Origin: Siphonodentalium dalli
Taxonomy: Eukaryota > Mollusca > Scaphopoda > Gadilida > Siphonodentaliidae
Length of the DNA stretch: 64,000 nucleotides
Reading direction: 5' to 3'
Assembly: GCA_032622095.1 (NCBI GenBank)
Contig: CP136063.1
Coordinates: 9,339,814 to 9,403,813 of the forward strand
Shown here: positions 36,286-49,015 of the stretch, piece by piece
How the letters are laid out: the number at the start of each line of letters is the position of its first letter
Position numbering within the stretch: the first letter of the stretch is position 1
Made by a program: the position numbers and the translations under genes
The notes under the pieces: model-generated
What the model was told of the DNA's origin: nothing
What the model saw: only the letters and a program-made list of their open reading frames with translations
Database searches by the model: none

Positions 36286-36830
36286 CTGTGACCATGTTTT
36301 AATTGACCCTCTTGGGAGAGGGGGCATATTATAATTAGTCCTCATTGGACCATATTTTAAGTGACCCTTATTGGACTATATATATTGTATTTCACCCCAG
36401 TGGGACAGTAGTTTAATCAACACTGAAGACACCATATTTTAATTTTAATTAACCCTCATAATGGGACCATATATTTATTTCTTTAATTAAGTCACGTTAC
36501 CATATTTTAATTGACCTCAATGGGACAATATTTCAATTAAACCCCCATCGGTCCACATTTTTATTAACCCTCATGGGACGATATTTTAATTAACAATCAA
36601 TGTACACTTTTAATTAACCATCATGGGACCATATTTGTATTAACCCTCATTGGACGATATATTAATTAACCCTCATGGGACCATATTTTATTTAACCATA
36701 ATGTGACCATATTTTATTTAACCGTGATGTGACCATATTTTAATTTACCCTCATCGGTCCATATTTCAATTAACCCTCTCTGTGTGTGACCATATTTTAA
36801 TTTAACATACATGTATTTTAGTTGATCCTT
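36286..36830. repeat. Diverged ~30-38-bp minisatellite
   Basis: Some 15 irregular copies of GGGACCATATTTTAATTAAC plus CCTCAT follow each other with spacing of about 30-38 bp and many substitutions. The irregular spacing indicates age. Confidence 0.75.
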
Positions 36831-37249
36831 ATGAGAAGTCAGGAGTGCATTACCTGATGCCATTCTTAGATCAGCATTACGCTCTCCTAATGTGTATATT
36901 GGCAAGTATATCTGACCCTGTCGCGGGAGGTGGTGGACTAAATGTGACTAAAACATACTCGGTATTTGCGTAACTGGATATTAATTGTGATTAGAAACGT
37001 GCTCGGTGTTTGCGTACTTATTCTGCATGCTATTTCATGCATTATTGAGACAACTATTTCAAATAAAATTAGAAAAAAATATCACATATAATCAACTACA
37101 TAGGCGTTACCTATATACAGATTGTTCACAAGCACCCCATTAAAGTTGTTATATTGTTTATATGGCTAATAATATGATCTCGATAGTGTTACCATTTCTG
37201 ACTATGGTTTTCTTGTCTATTATATATTTTTGGAACGTCTGTCTGTATG

Positions 37250-37400
37250 TACGTGTTATAGACTCACAACTGCTTGACCGATCCGACTCAAATTTGGTAT
37301 ATATATATATAGGCTCATATCCTTGACCTTGACCTCGCTCATATAGGTATGTTTCTGGACCTCGACCGATCCGACTCGAGTTTGGCATGTACACTGTGAA
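37250..37400. repeat. Local duplication around GACCGATCCGACTC
   Basis: TTGACCGATCCGACTCAAATTTGG near 37275 and CTCGACCGATCCGACTCGAG near 37367 are diverged copies of one phrase, with CATATAGG also shared. Such 'scanning' phrases end many invertebrate dispersed repeats. No gene is present. Confidence 0.4.
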
Positions 37401-37799
37401 CGGAGTTTCAGTACCGTGTCTAGTTCTCTCGTAAATCAAGTTTAAACCTCCTATTTTCGTGCTAAAAACACGTCACGTTTGCGATCAAAAGCACATTTTT
37501 CAAACTATACCACGTCTTATTTTATAACAAAGACATGATTTGGATGCCTTAATATCCCATTGAAAGCCACGCTTAGCGTTTGTCCCCCGTTTCATGTGTT
37601 TTCCCGAAATACGAGCCCGATTTCAAAGCGTGGTGCTCCAACAGAATTGAACGCGCGGTAATATTTGACGAAAAAAACATTGAACGCACAGTATTTTTTT
37701 TATTTTTGTAATTCTGATTTCTTTTGAAAGACAGGGAATAATTATTTAATTACTGAGAATAAAAAAAAAAAATTCAATATTCAAGAATTTTAGATTTAT

Positions 37800-38530
37800 G
37801 TCTCAAGTGAGTACTGTGGCAGGAAGACCGATCAGTCTATTATAGATTTATCGGTGGTCACCCAGACCTGTGTATGTAAGGCTTTATTTGTGCAATAAAT
37901 TATTTGCACTTAAAGGTACTCAACCCGATAACACTCCTCTCAATTACTATTTCAATGGCTTCGGGGGTCAAAAATATTTGATTCGAGTCGAGGAAGTCAC
38001 CCATCAAAGCTCAGATTTGTTAGATATCGATTTTAGAAATCTATTATTTTTCATTATCGGGAATTCTTTCTGGCCCAGAAGATAGTCAAAAATTCGTTAT
38101 TATTACCCACTTGATTATAGAGTTATCCATCCTTGTCTGTTTGAATAGAATTTTGGCGTAATATCTCGAGCAGGTTACCAAATTGACGGCAGTTATAAGT
38201 ACTCATCTCGAGAACATAAGAATTTTCAAAAATCAATATCTAATAACTCTGAGCTTTGTTTGATGGGTTCCTCGACTCGAATCAAATATTTTTTACACCC
38301 AAAGCCAAAGAAATAGTAATATAGGACCCTCTGATCGGATTGTTGTTGTTGGAATCTGTTGAGATGGGGACCCTCTTTACGGGTTGAGTACCTTTAAGCG
38401 CAAATACTTATTCATTTATATTTGGTTTTGCGCTTAAGCGCAAATAAGTTATTTGCACTTAAGCGCAAATAAAGCATTACTTACACAGAGATTGACAGCT
38501 TTGGAAAGCATGAAAATTTATTCAATTGTA
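37800..38530. repeat. Dispersed repeat copy interrupted by a MITE
   Basis: The flanks match 39325-39565: GTGAGTACTGTGGCAGGAA, ACCTGTGTATGTAAGGCT on the left and ACACAGAGATTGACAGCTTT plus ATTCAATTGTATAGCAGA on the right. The 488-bp TTAA element at 37910-38397 is inserted in it, so this copy predates that insertion. Confidence 0.75.
37910..38397. mobile_element. TTAA-flanked MITE, copy 2, nested
   Basis: A 488-bp relative of 19435-19912 with ends TTAAAGGTACTCAACCCG and its complement, TTAA at 37910-37913 and 38394-38397. Its target is the TTAA at the centre of a TTTGCRCTTAAGCGCAAAT palindrome, whose halves now flank it. Confidence 0.85.
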
Positions 38531-39324
38531 TAGCAGAGATGTATGATATGATATTATTAATATTTTTTTTATACATAAATTTAATTATGCAGCTTTATCA
38601 GGAAATATGTGTAGGCCTAATTTGTGGAAAAATGTTACTTCTCTCAATCTGAGGTGGTTGGTACTTTGTATCAATCGAAAAGATACCATTGTTCTATTAG
38701 GAACAATCAATTATCTGTTACAGACTGCTAAATATCACAAACTTGATATGTGTCACAATTTGCACAGTATCTTTCCAAAATTTGTGCTGATAAGGAAGCA
38801 TCAACGATAAATGTTCTAGTATTTTGTTACGACAATCTAAGAACTTAAATAAGCGTGTGTGAAATATAACTTTTCTGTCCTAAAACTAGTAAACGGATTT
38901 AAATTAATTTATACTATCCTCTTTCTCTGGGATTTATTCCATTAAAAAACTAATTTCCATTCTTGATTCAAGTCTTGATTCAGCTTCATTTGAAAATAAT
39001 ATCTTAAAATTGTTGTAATGAAGGATTCAACTCATCTTACTAGTATCGAGACTCTCAATGAAGGTTATAAATCCTCTCCAAATTGAGAATACACTGGTCC
39101 AATTCAGACTTTAATGAGTCTCTTTCATTTGCTGATGAAACAGTCTTGTTTCCTCCATCATAAATTAAAAAAACTAGCTGTTCTCAATTCCTGACAATCC
39201 TACTCATTGTGGTCAGAATTTGATCAATTTGAGCCGGATCCATATTTATTTAGAATTTGAAATGCGGAAATTCACATTGTATATCCAGAAAGAAGACATT
39301 TAGAGTGCATCTCTTACATCAGTG
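38531..39324. other. Spacer without recognisable genes
   Basis: AT-rich DNA with no supported gene, RNA or repeat family. Confidence 0.45.
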
Positions 39325-39565
39325 AGCACTGTGCCAGGAAAACCGATCGGTCTAATCAAGATTGACCTGTGTATGTAAGGCTATTATTTGCGCTTAAGCA
39401 CAAATAATCTACAAATAACCTTATTTGCGCTTAAGCGCAATTACTTATTTCATACCTAGTATTTGCTTGGCAAATAAATTATTTGCGCTTACACGTAAAT
39501 AAAGCCTTACATACACAGAGATTGACAGCTTTGAAAGCATGAAATTCATTCAATTGTATAGCAGA
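39325..39565. repeat. Uninterrupted copy of the 37800-38530 repeat
   Basis: Shares both flanks with 37800-38530 and contains two TTTGCGCTTAAGC-type palindromes. It shows the state before the MITE insertion. Confidence 0.72.
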
Positions 39566-40150
39566 CCTGAAGACTAAGTTGAGTCACATTTGGCATTATG
39601 GTCCCTTTGTGACTGGGATACAGATTTGTTCAAAGGGGGCCACCAGGTCAAATAGGGCGTAACCAGCAACATTACTATATCCATTCTTAAAAGGTCTTCT
39701 CCAGGACTGAATGGAGTCATATTTGGGGTGGGGCTTCGAGGAAATGACAATATTTATGTTTAGATAGATATGTTTGACAAGTTTAATAAATAAATAAATC
39801 CTATTTACATAACATACAGGTTAGTTACATTCATACTCATACTAAATAATAACAAGAGGCCACAATGGTTCCATAGTTGTGATGCCCATATGAGTTTGAC
39901 ATATTCATTAAGGTAAGATGCATTCATTCCCATACAATGCACAACAAGAGGCCGCTGTGGTTCAACAGATGTGATGCCCAAACAAGTTAGATACATTAAT
40001 ACTCATACCAGATCACAAAGAGGCTGATATGATATTGATAAAGGTGAAATTCATTCATTTCCATACAACGCACAAGAGGCCGTCGTGGTTCTGCAGATGC
40101 GATTGCATCCAAGTTAGATAAATCTATCCACATAGCAAATCACATGTATA
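39566..40150. other. Spacer with a diverged ~90-bp duplication
   Basis: ACAAGAGGCCACAATGGTTC and related CAACAAGAGGCCGCTGTGG and CACAAGAGGCCGTCGTGG, each followed by GATGCCC- or GATTGCA-type text, recur near 39850, 39945 and 40070. No gene is seen. Confidence 0.45.
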
Positions 40151-40158
40151 AACCGTTT

Positions 40159-40455
40159 CCCCCAGGACACATGGACAGGCAGATTCGGACAGGCAGATTC
40201 CCCCAGGACACATGGACAGGCAGATTCCCCCCAGGACACATGGACAGGCAGATTCCCCCAGGACACATGGACAGGCAGATTCCCCCAGGACACATGGACA
40301 GCGGATCACCCCCAGGACACATGGACAGGAAGATTCCCCCATGATACATGGACAGACAGATTACCCCCACCAGGACACATAGACAGACAGATTCCACCCA
40401 GGATACATGGATAAACGGATTACCACCAGGAAACATGAATAGACGGATCCCCCCA
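40159..40455. repeat. ~27-bp minisatellite
   Basis: Around ten copies of CCCCCAGGACACATGGACAG plus GCAGATT, with diverged copies at the right end (GATACATGGATAAACGG). Open frames here (PCVLGESA on the minus strand) are by-products. Confidence 0.9.
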
Positions 40456-40580
40456 CTGTTGTTGTGGGAATTTACTGACATCCGGACACACGAACATCTG
40501 GACTGCTTTGGTTATATAATAATTACATCCACTTTATCTTTTATAACATTTTTCCGTTGGTTTCCAAAATGCTAATGTGT

Positions 40581-40819
40581 TTTACCCTTTCATGATGGGA
40601 GTTGTGCTGGTGAAACATAAAAAATCCTGTGCTAGTGCATTCCTATATGGAGACTTGCATATATAAGAGAATACACTGGCTTACAAGGTCAAGATAACTA
40701 TTGTTGGGACACTGCTTCCTCTTATATATGCGAGGCTCCCTAGACTCGCGTATATAAGAGAATGCATTGGCACAGGGTTTTCGCATAATTTCAGGAAGCT
40801 CCAGTCATGGAAGGGTTAA
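40581..40819. mobile_element. TTAA-type short element with internal hairpins
   Basis: Inverted ends ACCCTTTCATGATGGGAG and CAGTCATGGAAGGGTTAA, bounded by TTTA (40581-40584, a one-base change from TTAA) and TTAA (40816-40819). The interior holds GTGCATTCCTATATGG and CGCGTATATAAGAGAATGCA, parts of the hairpin family described at 42823. Confidence 0.65.
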
Positions 40820-41640
40820 ACAGGATAATTACATTAGGGCAGAAGTGAAGGTAAGAATTTCATCACAACATCATGCAACATCGTGGCAATGGCACGATAA
40901 AGTTCACAATATATAAATGATATTTCCAAATCAAAATGAATTTACAGGTTGATATTTTTCATTCGATGTCGTTATATGTAATAACTTTGGTTACTTAACA
41001 TAATTACAAAGTATCGTGCTGAATTGCAAACTGTTTATAAAATGGAATTTGTATGTTTGTGGTTCAACATAATGCCTATTAGTTATAAGATTCTCCATTC
41101 ACTGACATCCAGTAATAGTTGCAATAGCAAATAGTAACCTGTATAGCAAATGTTTGCTCTTAAACTATTCAGGTCATGTGACTTGGTAACGCAAAGGACG
41201 GCTCAGTTATAATTTCTCTATTTAAAGTGATATGAAACACTCTAGTAGGGTGATCAAATAGAAATGGAGAATATCTTGCTCAAAGTTGTTATTTTTACAA
41301 TTATCATATCCAAATTGACAACACACCATCATTCTTGTATATTAATTAACTGCAGTGATTCTTGGTGGCAAAATCGTTTTCGTTAGTTCATCACCAATAG
41401 TTGCGTCCCGAATCTATTTGCTTGAAATTTCCGGCGATGTTAGTAGAATGCTACATTCCTGCAGTTGCATAGCTCCTGAATACTAACTGATCAGTTTCAC
41501 GCACCCGAACAAGTCCATAATATGTCTTTAACACTTTCATGACTGGAGCTACCAGAAATTTGCGAAACTCTGTGCCTGTGCATTCTCTTATATATGCGAG
41601 TCTCCCATAGGGATCCGGCCTCACGTATCTAGAATTGAAC
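40820..41640. other. Spacer with a partial hairpin-element copy
   Basis: No gene. At about 41530-41615 AACACTTTCATGACTGGAGC and TGCATTCTCTTATATATGCG show a partial copy of the element at 40581-40819. Confidence 0.5.
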
Positions 41641-42170
41641 CTGAATATGTCTGTAAATTTTCAAAACATTTCTCCAATGAATGTCGAATGGATTCAAATT
41701 TGAAATTCACGATGGCCGCTAGTGGCTGTATTTGTAATGAAATTTGGAAAAATGCTCCCCCCCCCCCCGAAAATCAATATGAAGTTTTGTGACGATCGGT
41801 TGAGGAATGTGTCCTGTGCCGAAGGATTTAGTAAAGAAAAGAGTAAAATCCAAGATTCCCATGTTTTTCAACAAACTGTGGACAAATCTGGACAGGAGAT
41901 CCATCTGAAGTTTGGTGACGATCGGATCAGGGAAAGTTTTTTTAGGGGATTTAGTCATGCAAAGAGTAAATCCAAGATGACTGCCATCGGCCATGTTTTT
42001 CATCGAAAATTGTTCAAATTCGATAGCTACCACCCAGAGGTGATTCTAAACATGAATGTAAATTTTCAAAACAATTCTCCAAATAAATGCCGGTTGCAGC
42101 GTGTGTCGATGGGTACACATTTGAAATCCACAATGGCTGCTAGCGGCCATGTTTTTTTTTTATGAATTTC
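41641..42170. repeat. Dispersed GACGATCGG / AAGATGGC repeat
   Basis: Two or three diverged units with AAGTTTGGTGACGATCGG, GGATTTAGTCATGCAAAGAG, TCCAAGATGACTGCC and GGCCATGTTTTTC. The same phrases build the tandem region 50050-51130. The open frame spanning it follows the repeat and is not credited as a gene. Confidence 0.65.
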
Positions 42171-42822
42171 GACAAATAAAAACGAGAGGTCGATCACGAT
42201 CGGCAGATGTTTAACCCATACCTTAGCAATAGCAATTAGCTATAACTAATAATTTGTTAACGATATGGTCACAGGAATCCATATATCAGAACCCAACTTG
42301 AAATCAAAAGCTCAAATAATTTGTCTTAAGAAGGGTTAAAGTATTTGGGGTGGGGGGGGAGTAGTTTTAAATATCATAACTGAGTCCCTATTCACGCAAT
42401 GACCTCTCACTATAAGATCCAACGGTTTAGTGATTTCGGAGGATATGTTTAGGGGTTTAACCCTTTACCCAACAAAGCGGCCAAAAACGCCCAAATAAAG
42501 CTTCAACAGCCTAAAATATCTTCCGCCAATATGTGTGTTTACGATTAGTTACGAACAGAGTAGACTGAAAGGAACCACATGGTTCAATAAAGTTCCCGAT
42601 GAAAAAAACCAACTTTTCTCTTGGAAATAATCTTGTTCTACGAAAAGTCATATTGTAACATTGGTCGATTGCTATAAGATAATTATTGTCATTACATTAA
42701 TCTAAACTCTTTATCCTGTTGTTATACTGGCGTTCGGTCTGTCTCAATATTAAACACCATACAAATATGGATATCATTGGAACCGGTTCATTGACCACAT
42801 TGTGATGGTTACAGTTATGCCC

Positions 42823-42892
42823 TGTGCCAATGCATTCTTATATATGCGAGTCGACCATAGGTCGCCTCGCATATATAAGAGAATGCATTGGC
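42823..42892. repeat. GCATTC-TATATATGCGAG hairpin, copy 1
   Basis: CCAATGCATTCTTATATATG, then CGAGTCGACCATAGGTCGCC and the complement CATATATAAGAGAATGCATT, form an almost perfect palindrome. Relatives occur near 40636-40790, 41575, 43046 and 63810-63905. Confidence 0.8.
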
Positions 42893-43039
42893 CTAATAAA
42901 TTTATTTTTTTTAACACTTTTTACCATTTTTTCTTACATTCTTTAACAATTTTATAATTTTTTCTTACATTTTTTAACATTTTTTATAATATTTTTCTAC
43001 ATTCTTTGACAATTTTATCATTTTTAATATGTGTTAAGC

Positions 43040-43110
43040 CAATGCATTCTCTTATATATGCGAGGCGACCTATGGTCGACTCGCATATATAAGCGAATTC
43101 ATTGGCACAG
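43040..43110. repeat. GCATTC-TATATATGCGAG hairpin, copy 2
   Basis: Second palindrome of the pair, CCAATGCATTCTCTTATATA to AAGCGAATTCATTGG. Its loop reads GGCGACCTATGGTCGAC, the reverse complement of the copy 1 loop. Confidence 0.8.
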
Positions 43111-43136
43111 GGCCGTTCTGTTGGGTAAAGGGTTAA

Positions 43137-45530
43137 GTTAACTCATTGGAAGCAAAAGTGATAAACCCCTATCTCTGCCACTTTTGACCTGCCAAATATT
43201 CAAAATTCATTCACTTCCAAAGAGAAATTTGTTGACAAGCCAGACTGCTTAGAACAACATACATGCATGGGATTCCATCTCATATTTAAATTGTACTTTA
43301 ATTACCCCCCACCCCCCCTCCCATTCTCCCCAGTTGTTATCTATTTATCAAACATGTCAGATCTGACCTGTGTAACAAGGAATGCTTCAATTGTTAGGTA
43401 AGATTAAGTGTTTCATAACAGGGGTGTACGGTTTTCAAAAATATATGTAGTTTATACAATACAAAAGTGTTAACTTATATAATGTTATACAGACAGCGTA
43501 TGACGAGGATGCTGGCCCCTATAACCCCTAAATCGAAACAGATTACCATAGTTCATATAATAGAAAGAAAGTAGCCATCAGTCAATGGTTTTACACATTA
43601 AAATGTTTTACAAGTAGCTTGGACACTAAAATCCATAGCTTCAATGTTAATCTTATACATGTAAGTGCTCTGTGGCTCCTAAAATTCAATGAACCATGAC
43701 AATATGAATAAATGGGAAAAGAAGATTCCTGGAATATTAATAATAACATCTATCATCTTGATTTTCAAAACAAGGTATCACTTACAATAATCATGTAGAT
43801 TTATCTGCCTGTATCCATTGCATAGATAAATCTTATTGGCTATCAGCCATTATTTTAATTTCACATAGAAGCATGTGCCTGAACTTGCGCTGAACGATTA
43901 ATATATTTTAATTCAATTTAAGTCAATTGATCAGTCAATTATAACATATATATATGTTCATATATTTAATATTCACTCAGAAAAGTAGTTCAAGTGGAAT
44001 ATGGTAATAACAATCAATAGTAGTAACAAATGTCGGATCCCATACGAAATAACACAATAAGCAATATGACTTGAATCGTTCTCCTTCCTTCCTTTTGGTT
44101 ACTAATGAAATCTGGTTTATATACCAGTACATAATAAGGTAATGAGAAAATAGAGGACGTACTAGTATTTAACAAATCTGGTTTATATACCAGTACATAA
44201 TAAGGTAATGAGAAAATAGAGGACGTATTTAACAAAAGAAATGAGCTTGACAGAAGTAGCTTAGGGGCATAGTATTATGCGGCTGGTCAATAGCAGAACA
44301 ATACACAGGGAGTTAAGAAAGCAGGTGCTAATTAAGATATGAATAATAAATGACCTGGCCAGCAAGAGAATGAGATTTAGAAAGAGATTTATTAGTCCCA
44401 CGTCATGACAGGTTTGAGTTTCAGAAATATGTTGTAGTTAACAAGATTAATACAATAATATTAGCCTGTCATGACTTGTTACTGAATCAAGTGAACTGGA
44501 TAGAGAAAGCTTTGGAAATAGAAAAATATAGGAAAATAGTAGATACAATTTTGAGAATAGATTTATACACAATACCAAAATCAATAGAAGTGAATAGTGT
44601 TCAAAGATAACTGTAGATAAGATATATGAGGAAGAGTCATTGTAAATTATACCACATAGGAAAGGGTTAATTATTTTCTAAGCAGATCAATGGGATATAG
44701 AAGACACTTTATATATAGGTTAGACACCCCTTATCACACTCTGTAATGAAATTTCAATATGAGAAACCAGTTTCATGCTGCCATTAATTTGACAGATTCT
44801 AGCAGTGTTGTTTATCATTCACTTCATCTAACTAAAGGCCAGACTCTGTACAATATGTCATCACTCAATTAACAAGATTTCACTTGGAATGCAACATGTA
44901 TAAAATTCTATTCTCATATACTCTGGATATTGGATGTACATAATGGTAATTTATTGATATCATTATATTGCATGCAACAGTAAGTGCGCGAATTCAAAAC
45001 TGGGCAAAAAATAGTACTGCGCGAATTTAAATTCGAGTAAGGTATATATCGAGAGATGTTCCTTGTAAGAAATGTTTAAGTAATATAAATAACACTTACA
45101 ATAAATATAAACACATATTAATAGTGATGGCATGTTGGAATAAATTAACATCACACGTTGTCCTAAATCTGGTGTGTATGTTTGTATTTGATTGTTTATG
45201 GGTGACTTTGGGTGTACTCGATTGTTGGCATAGAAGCCGAACATTGTCGATTACACTACTGCTTTCAGTTTAAACGTAAAAAAATCGATGTTATTCCTAA
45301 TAAACCCGAATATTCTATGCATAATTTAAGATTATTATACATTATTATGACCATAAGATTAAAAAAATCGGATAAAATAAGACTACAATTCCCGTCGCCA
45401 GGTCTGGGCGTAAAGCCTGTTATAGAATGGGTATTAAGGCGTTCTTGGACATCAATTAACATCTCGCTGTCCCAATATCTTAGCTGGTTTACATATGAGC
45501 ACACTTGGACTATAACATTATATCCCCAGA
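43137..45530. other. AT-rich spacer with a 68-bp duplication
   Basis: No supported gene. CAAATCTGGTTTATATACC plus AGTACATAATAAGGTAATGA and AAATAGAGGACGTA occurs at about 44107 and again at about 44175, a 68-bp tandem duplication. The other open frames show no family motif. Confidence 0.5.
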
Positions 45531-45950
45531 TAGTGCTGGGCGGTATTTAAGCATAAAAATACTGAGGTAATCCTAAAACCATACCGCGGTATACCGTATT
45601 ACCGATTATTTCAACTAATCCCTTAAAACCCCCATTGAGTAGTAATCTTTTGGTACAAAACTCAACTGTTTTTGGAAGAAATCGAATAGCTACATAGCTT
45701 ACAATAAATAAGGAAACCCACACGTCCAACGCTCCATTTTATACAATTATGGATTAACAAACAGTGGCAATGTATCTTTTGTCTGCATGCATCATGCATG
45801 GATTGATGACATGGTACGCTGATCTCAAATACAGGTAATAATTGCGAGTTATGGAAACATCATTCAGCTATACATCCAAGAGCTTTGAAATAATTCCCAC
45901 TGACTCGCACAGAGCACGTGCTGTTATTAAAGTTGGGTATTGGAATGTTC

Positions 45951-47123
45951 TAGAGCCCGAAGCCGCCATCGCACGCCGCCGCCAGCCATATTGGCCACAA
46001 GCCGCCGCCAGCCATATTATTTCTAACGCCAGCCACATTTAAAAATCTCCGCCGCCGGAATTGTAAAATGGCTGAGCCGTGTGCATGGGCTTATATGTCA
46101 AGCACAACTGTACTGTGAATCACAAAGAACTAAACCGCATTGCCTAATATGGACACGGCATGGTTGTTATATTATCAGAACACCTGGCCCCTTAATGTGG
46201 AATAGACTATCCCAATGCATGCTTTCATATAACTGAATGGGCGCATCCATTCGGTATTGAAAGGGTTAAAATATAAATTATTTATATCGACAACAGCCAC
46301 AACACCCAGTCTCAGACATCACTGGCATTTGTCAATATATACACATAATAGAAAATAGTTTGAAATATTATTTATCACATAATTTGGCCATAAAAGCAGT
46401 TTAATAATTATCGGTAATAGACACGTTTAATATCAGCGCGTGCGATGACGTCACGGCGTTCTTCAAATAACTTGCGATCGCTTTAGTTTATGATTGTTGT
46501 TTTCGATGAATATTTCGCGTTGCTTCGGGTTTATTTGATCATGTGATAAAATGTATCTCAAACTCGTCCTATTTTATACGTAATTTATCAACCTCGTCCT
46601 CTAAATTCTCGGTAAACCTCGGCTCAAATCGAATTTAGTGAACTCGGTTGATAAATTCAGTATAAAATAGAAACTCATGTGAGATCCTCTATATATCATT
46701 ACTGTCGGGTTCATCATTCATGCATATATCGCAGTGATGATAGCAGTCTGAAGACGACAGCAGTCCCAATGTAACTACTTATACCGATTAGATGGGAAAC
46801 TACATAGTATATCCATGCCAGTCTTCGTGAATTTTCGCCACAATGGAAAAGCCCAACCCCAACATCAAAAGATCACGTGTGGTCTGGAATTCTACGGGTT
46901 CACCACAAATGCTAAAAAAAACGGCGTCTTTTACCGGTAACAGGGGATTAGGAACATTTCGGAAACGAAAATATGCTGAATGATAACATCTCAGCCGGCT
47001 GAGCCGCCATATTTCGTCAGCCACGAACGTCGTGACTGAGCCGGCTTAGCTAGCGAACCAGCCACGAAAATCGGTTGAGCCAGCCATGAAAACTATTTGT
47101 CGTGGCTTCGGGGTCTAGAATGT
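45951..47123. mobile_element. Inverted-ended element rich in GCCGCCAGCCA
   Basis: GGAATGTTCTAGAGCCCGAA at the left and its diverged complement TTCGGGGTCTAGAATGTTCC at the right enclose ~1.17 kb. Subterminal GCCGCCRGCCA and GAGCCAGCCA repeats lie inside both ends. The target duplication is unclear. It contains a CRE-like TGACGTCA at about 46446. Confidence 0.5.
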
Positions 47124-47479
47124 TCCGCAGGGGGGTGAATAAGTTTACTGCTTTTATTAAATGCTGCGAAACAAAATGTATTACTTTCAAAGTATTTAAA
47201 TTAATATAGAACTATTATTCACTTCCCGGTTGAATTATTATAAATCATACATATTAATCCGTTTATGAACGCGAGGCCAAAATAAAATATTGGGGCGGGC
47301 AAGCAATGTTTTATTTTTATTATTTTTCAAAAGTTAACTAACAACCGAACACAATGAGCGGTTATGAAGTCAGACATAAGAAATAGAGAAAATAATATTT
47401 TCAATAATATTTACAATACTTACAAATAAATCATCTCCGATGAAATTCAGTTACATGATAGTGGACCCAACTGTTTCTA

Positions 47480-47652
47480 CAGTAATGCCCTAAGTAATGT
47501 ACTCCTTAACCACAGCAGAATTATGGGTCACTTTTCAGGATTTAGTCGAGAGCTTTCTGATGAATGGTAACAAGCCATATTTCCGACTAAATCCTGAAAA
47601 GTTACCCATAATTCTGCTGTGGTTAAGGGGTCGATTACTTAGGGCATTACTG
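47480..47652. mobile_element. Mariner-type hairpin MITE, distant copy
   Basis: CAGTAATGCCCTAAGTAATG to GCATTACTG, with TA on both sides. The stems match the three copies at 20777-21255 but the loop is ~45 bp longer and itself inverted (TTTCAGGATTTAGTCG / CGACTAAATCCTGAAAA). Confidence 0.82.
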
Positions 47653-47719
47653 TATTTCTTCACTGTGCACAAACATTTATCTATCACAGCTTTCAACCAG
47701 CCTTACGTATATATTATAA

Positions 47720-48315
47720 CTAGCAGGTGGACCCAACTTTGTCCGGGCTGTTTCCCCTCTACTTTTCGGCGAATTGCGCGATTTGACCTTGAATTATCCA
47801 TTTTGAAGGTCAGGTGGGGTCACGATTTGACCCGTCCAAAACACTGTCCGGACAAAAGTACCCGTCGAAATCCATCCGGTTTTACCCGATTTGATCATTT
47901 TGAAGGTCAATGACAGGTCGGGGTCACGATTTGACCCGTTCAAAAGACTCGGTGGAAAAAAGTAACCCTATGTATCAATTTCGTCGAAATCCCATAAAAA
48001 TTCGCGATTTGACCTTCAATTGACCCGATTTCAAGGTCAAGGTCACGTCGCACGGGCAAACGAATAGGCTTACGACACTCCCCACACGAAAGTATCCCGA
48101 GACACTAATTTTCATCGAAATCCCGTGATACTCAGGCGTTTGACCTTAAAATGACCCGATGTAAAGGTCACGTCGCACGGGCAAATTAATAGGCCCATGC
48201 CACTCCCCGGCCGAAAGTACCCCCACATACCAAGTTTCATCGAAATCGGCTTGGCCGTTATCGAGTCCATCGCGAACACACACACAGACAGACAGATTTC
48301 CCAAAATATATAATA
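47720..48315. repeat. Dispersed repeat with GATTTGACC phrases and CAGACAGA tail
   Basis: AGGTGGACCCAACTTTGTCC starts a run of phrases GATTTGACC, TTTCATCGAAATC and AAGGTCACGTCGCACGGGCA. It ends CACACAGACAGACAG, TTTCCCAAAATATATAATAG. The ending resembles those near 48955-49010 and 55040-55070, so these are copies of one or more dispersed families, possibly retrotransposon-derived. Confidence 0.55.
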
Positions 48316-48329
48316 GACTAGCCGATGAG

Positions 48330-49015
48330 CCCGACGTTGTCCGGGCTATTCAAAAACCAAATTCAAGTCGATAGCTCTACCCAGCCCGACGTTGTCCAGG
48401 CTATTCAAAAACCAAATTTCAAGTCAATAGCTCTACCCGTTTCCGAGATCTGGTCTGCGCATGCGCATGCGCGAAGCTGGCGTCGCACGGGCTCGGCGAC
48501 CCGATAAAATTCGTATCCGGGGCAAGATACATTCACATAGCAAATTTCAAGTCGATAGCTCCACCCGTTTCCGAGATCTCGTCTGCGCATGCGCGAAGCT
48601 GGCGTCGCACGGGCTCGGCGACCCGATAAAATTCGTATCCGGGGCAAGATACATTCACATACCAAATTTCAAGTCGATAGCTCCACCCGTTTCCGAGATC
48701 TGGTCTGCGCATGCGCGAAGCTGGCGTCACACGGGCTCGGCGACCCGATAAAATTCGTATCCGGAGCAAGGTACATTCACATAGCAAATTTCAAGTCGAT
48801 AGCTCCACCCGTTTCCGAGAGATCTCGTCTGCGCATGCGCTGCACGGGCGCCGCACGGGCTCGCCAATACGACAACGTCCACCGCCTGGCCAAACTACAC
48901 ACACGTACCAAGTTTCGTCCCGATCGGTCGAGAATCATAGATTTGTATTAATGACAGACAAACAAACAGACAGACAAACAGACAGACAGAGGTCTTCAAA
49001 ATATATATGAGATAT
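48330..49015. repeat. 122-bp tandem repeat with conserved flanks
   Basis: CATTCACATAGCAAATTTCA recurs at 48530, 48652 and 48774, exactly 122 bp apart. Each unit has GTTTCCGAGATCT, TGCGCATGCGCGAAGCTGG and GGCGACCCGATAAAATTCG. The block starts with GAGCCCGACGTTGTCCGGGC and ends with a CAGACAAACAGACAG tail. Open frames on both strands are by-products. Confidence 0.85.

Larger units (their letters stand above)
42457..43136. mobile_element. TTAA-flanked element with CCCTTTACCCAACA ends
   Basis: TTAACCCTTTACCCAACA at 42457 faces its complement ending at 43136, both at TTAA, with inverted similarity extending to CGGCC. The 680-bp interior holds two copies of a ~65-bp hairpin with a T-rich stretch between them. 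No transposase; piggyBac-type by target site. Confidence 0.8.

Noticed and set aside
40140-40481. Cysteine-rich PCVLGESA repeat protein
   Set aside because: By-product of the 27-bp minisatellite, open on both strands and with no flanking exon.
48405-48951. Overlapping Arg-rich frames on both strands
   Set aside because: By-products of the 122-bp tandem repeat.
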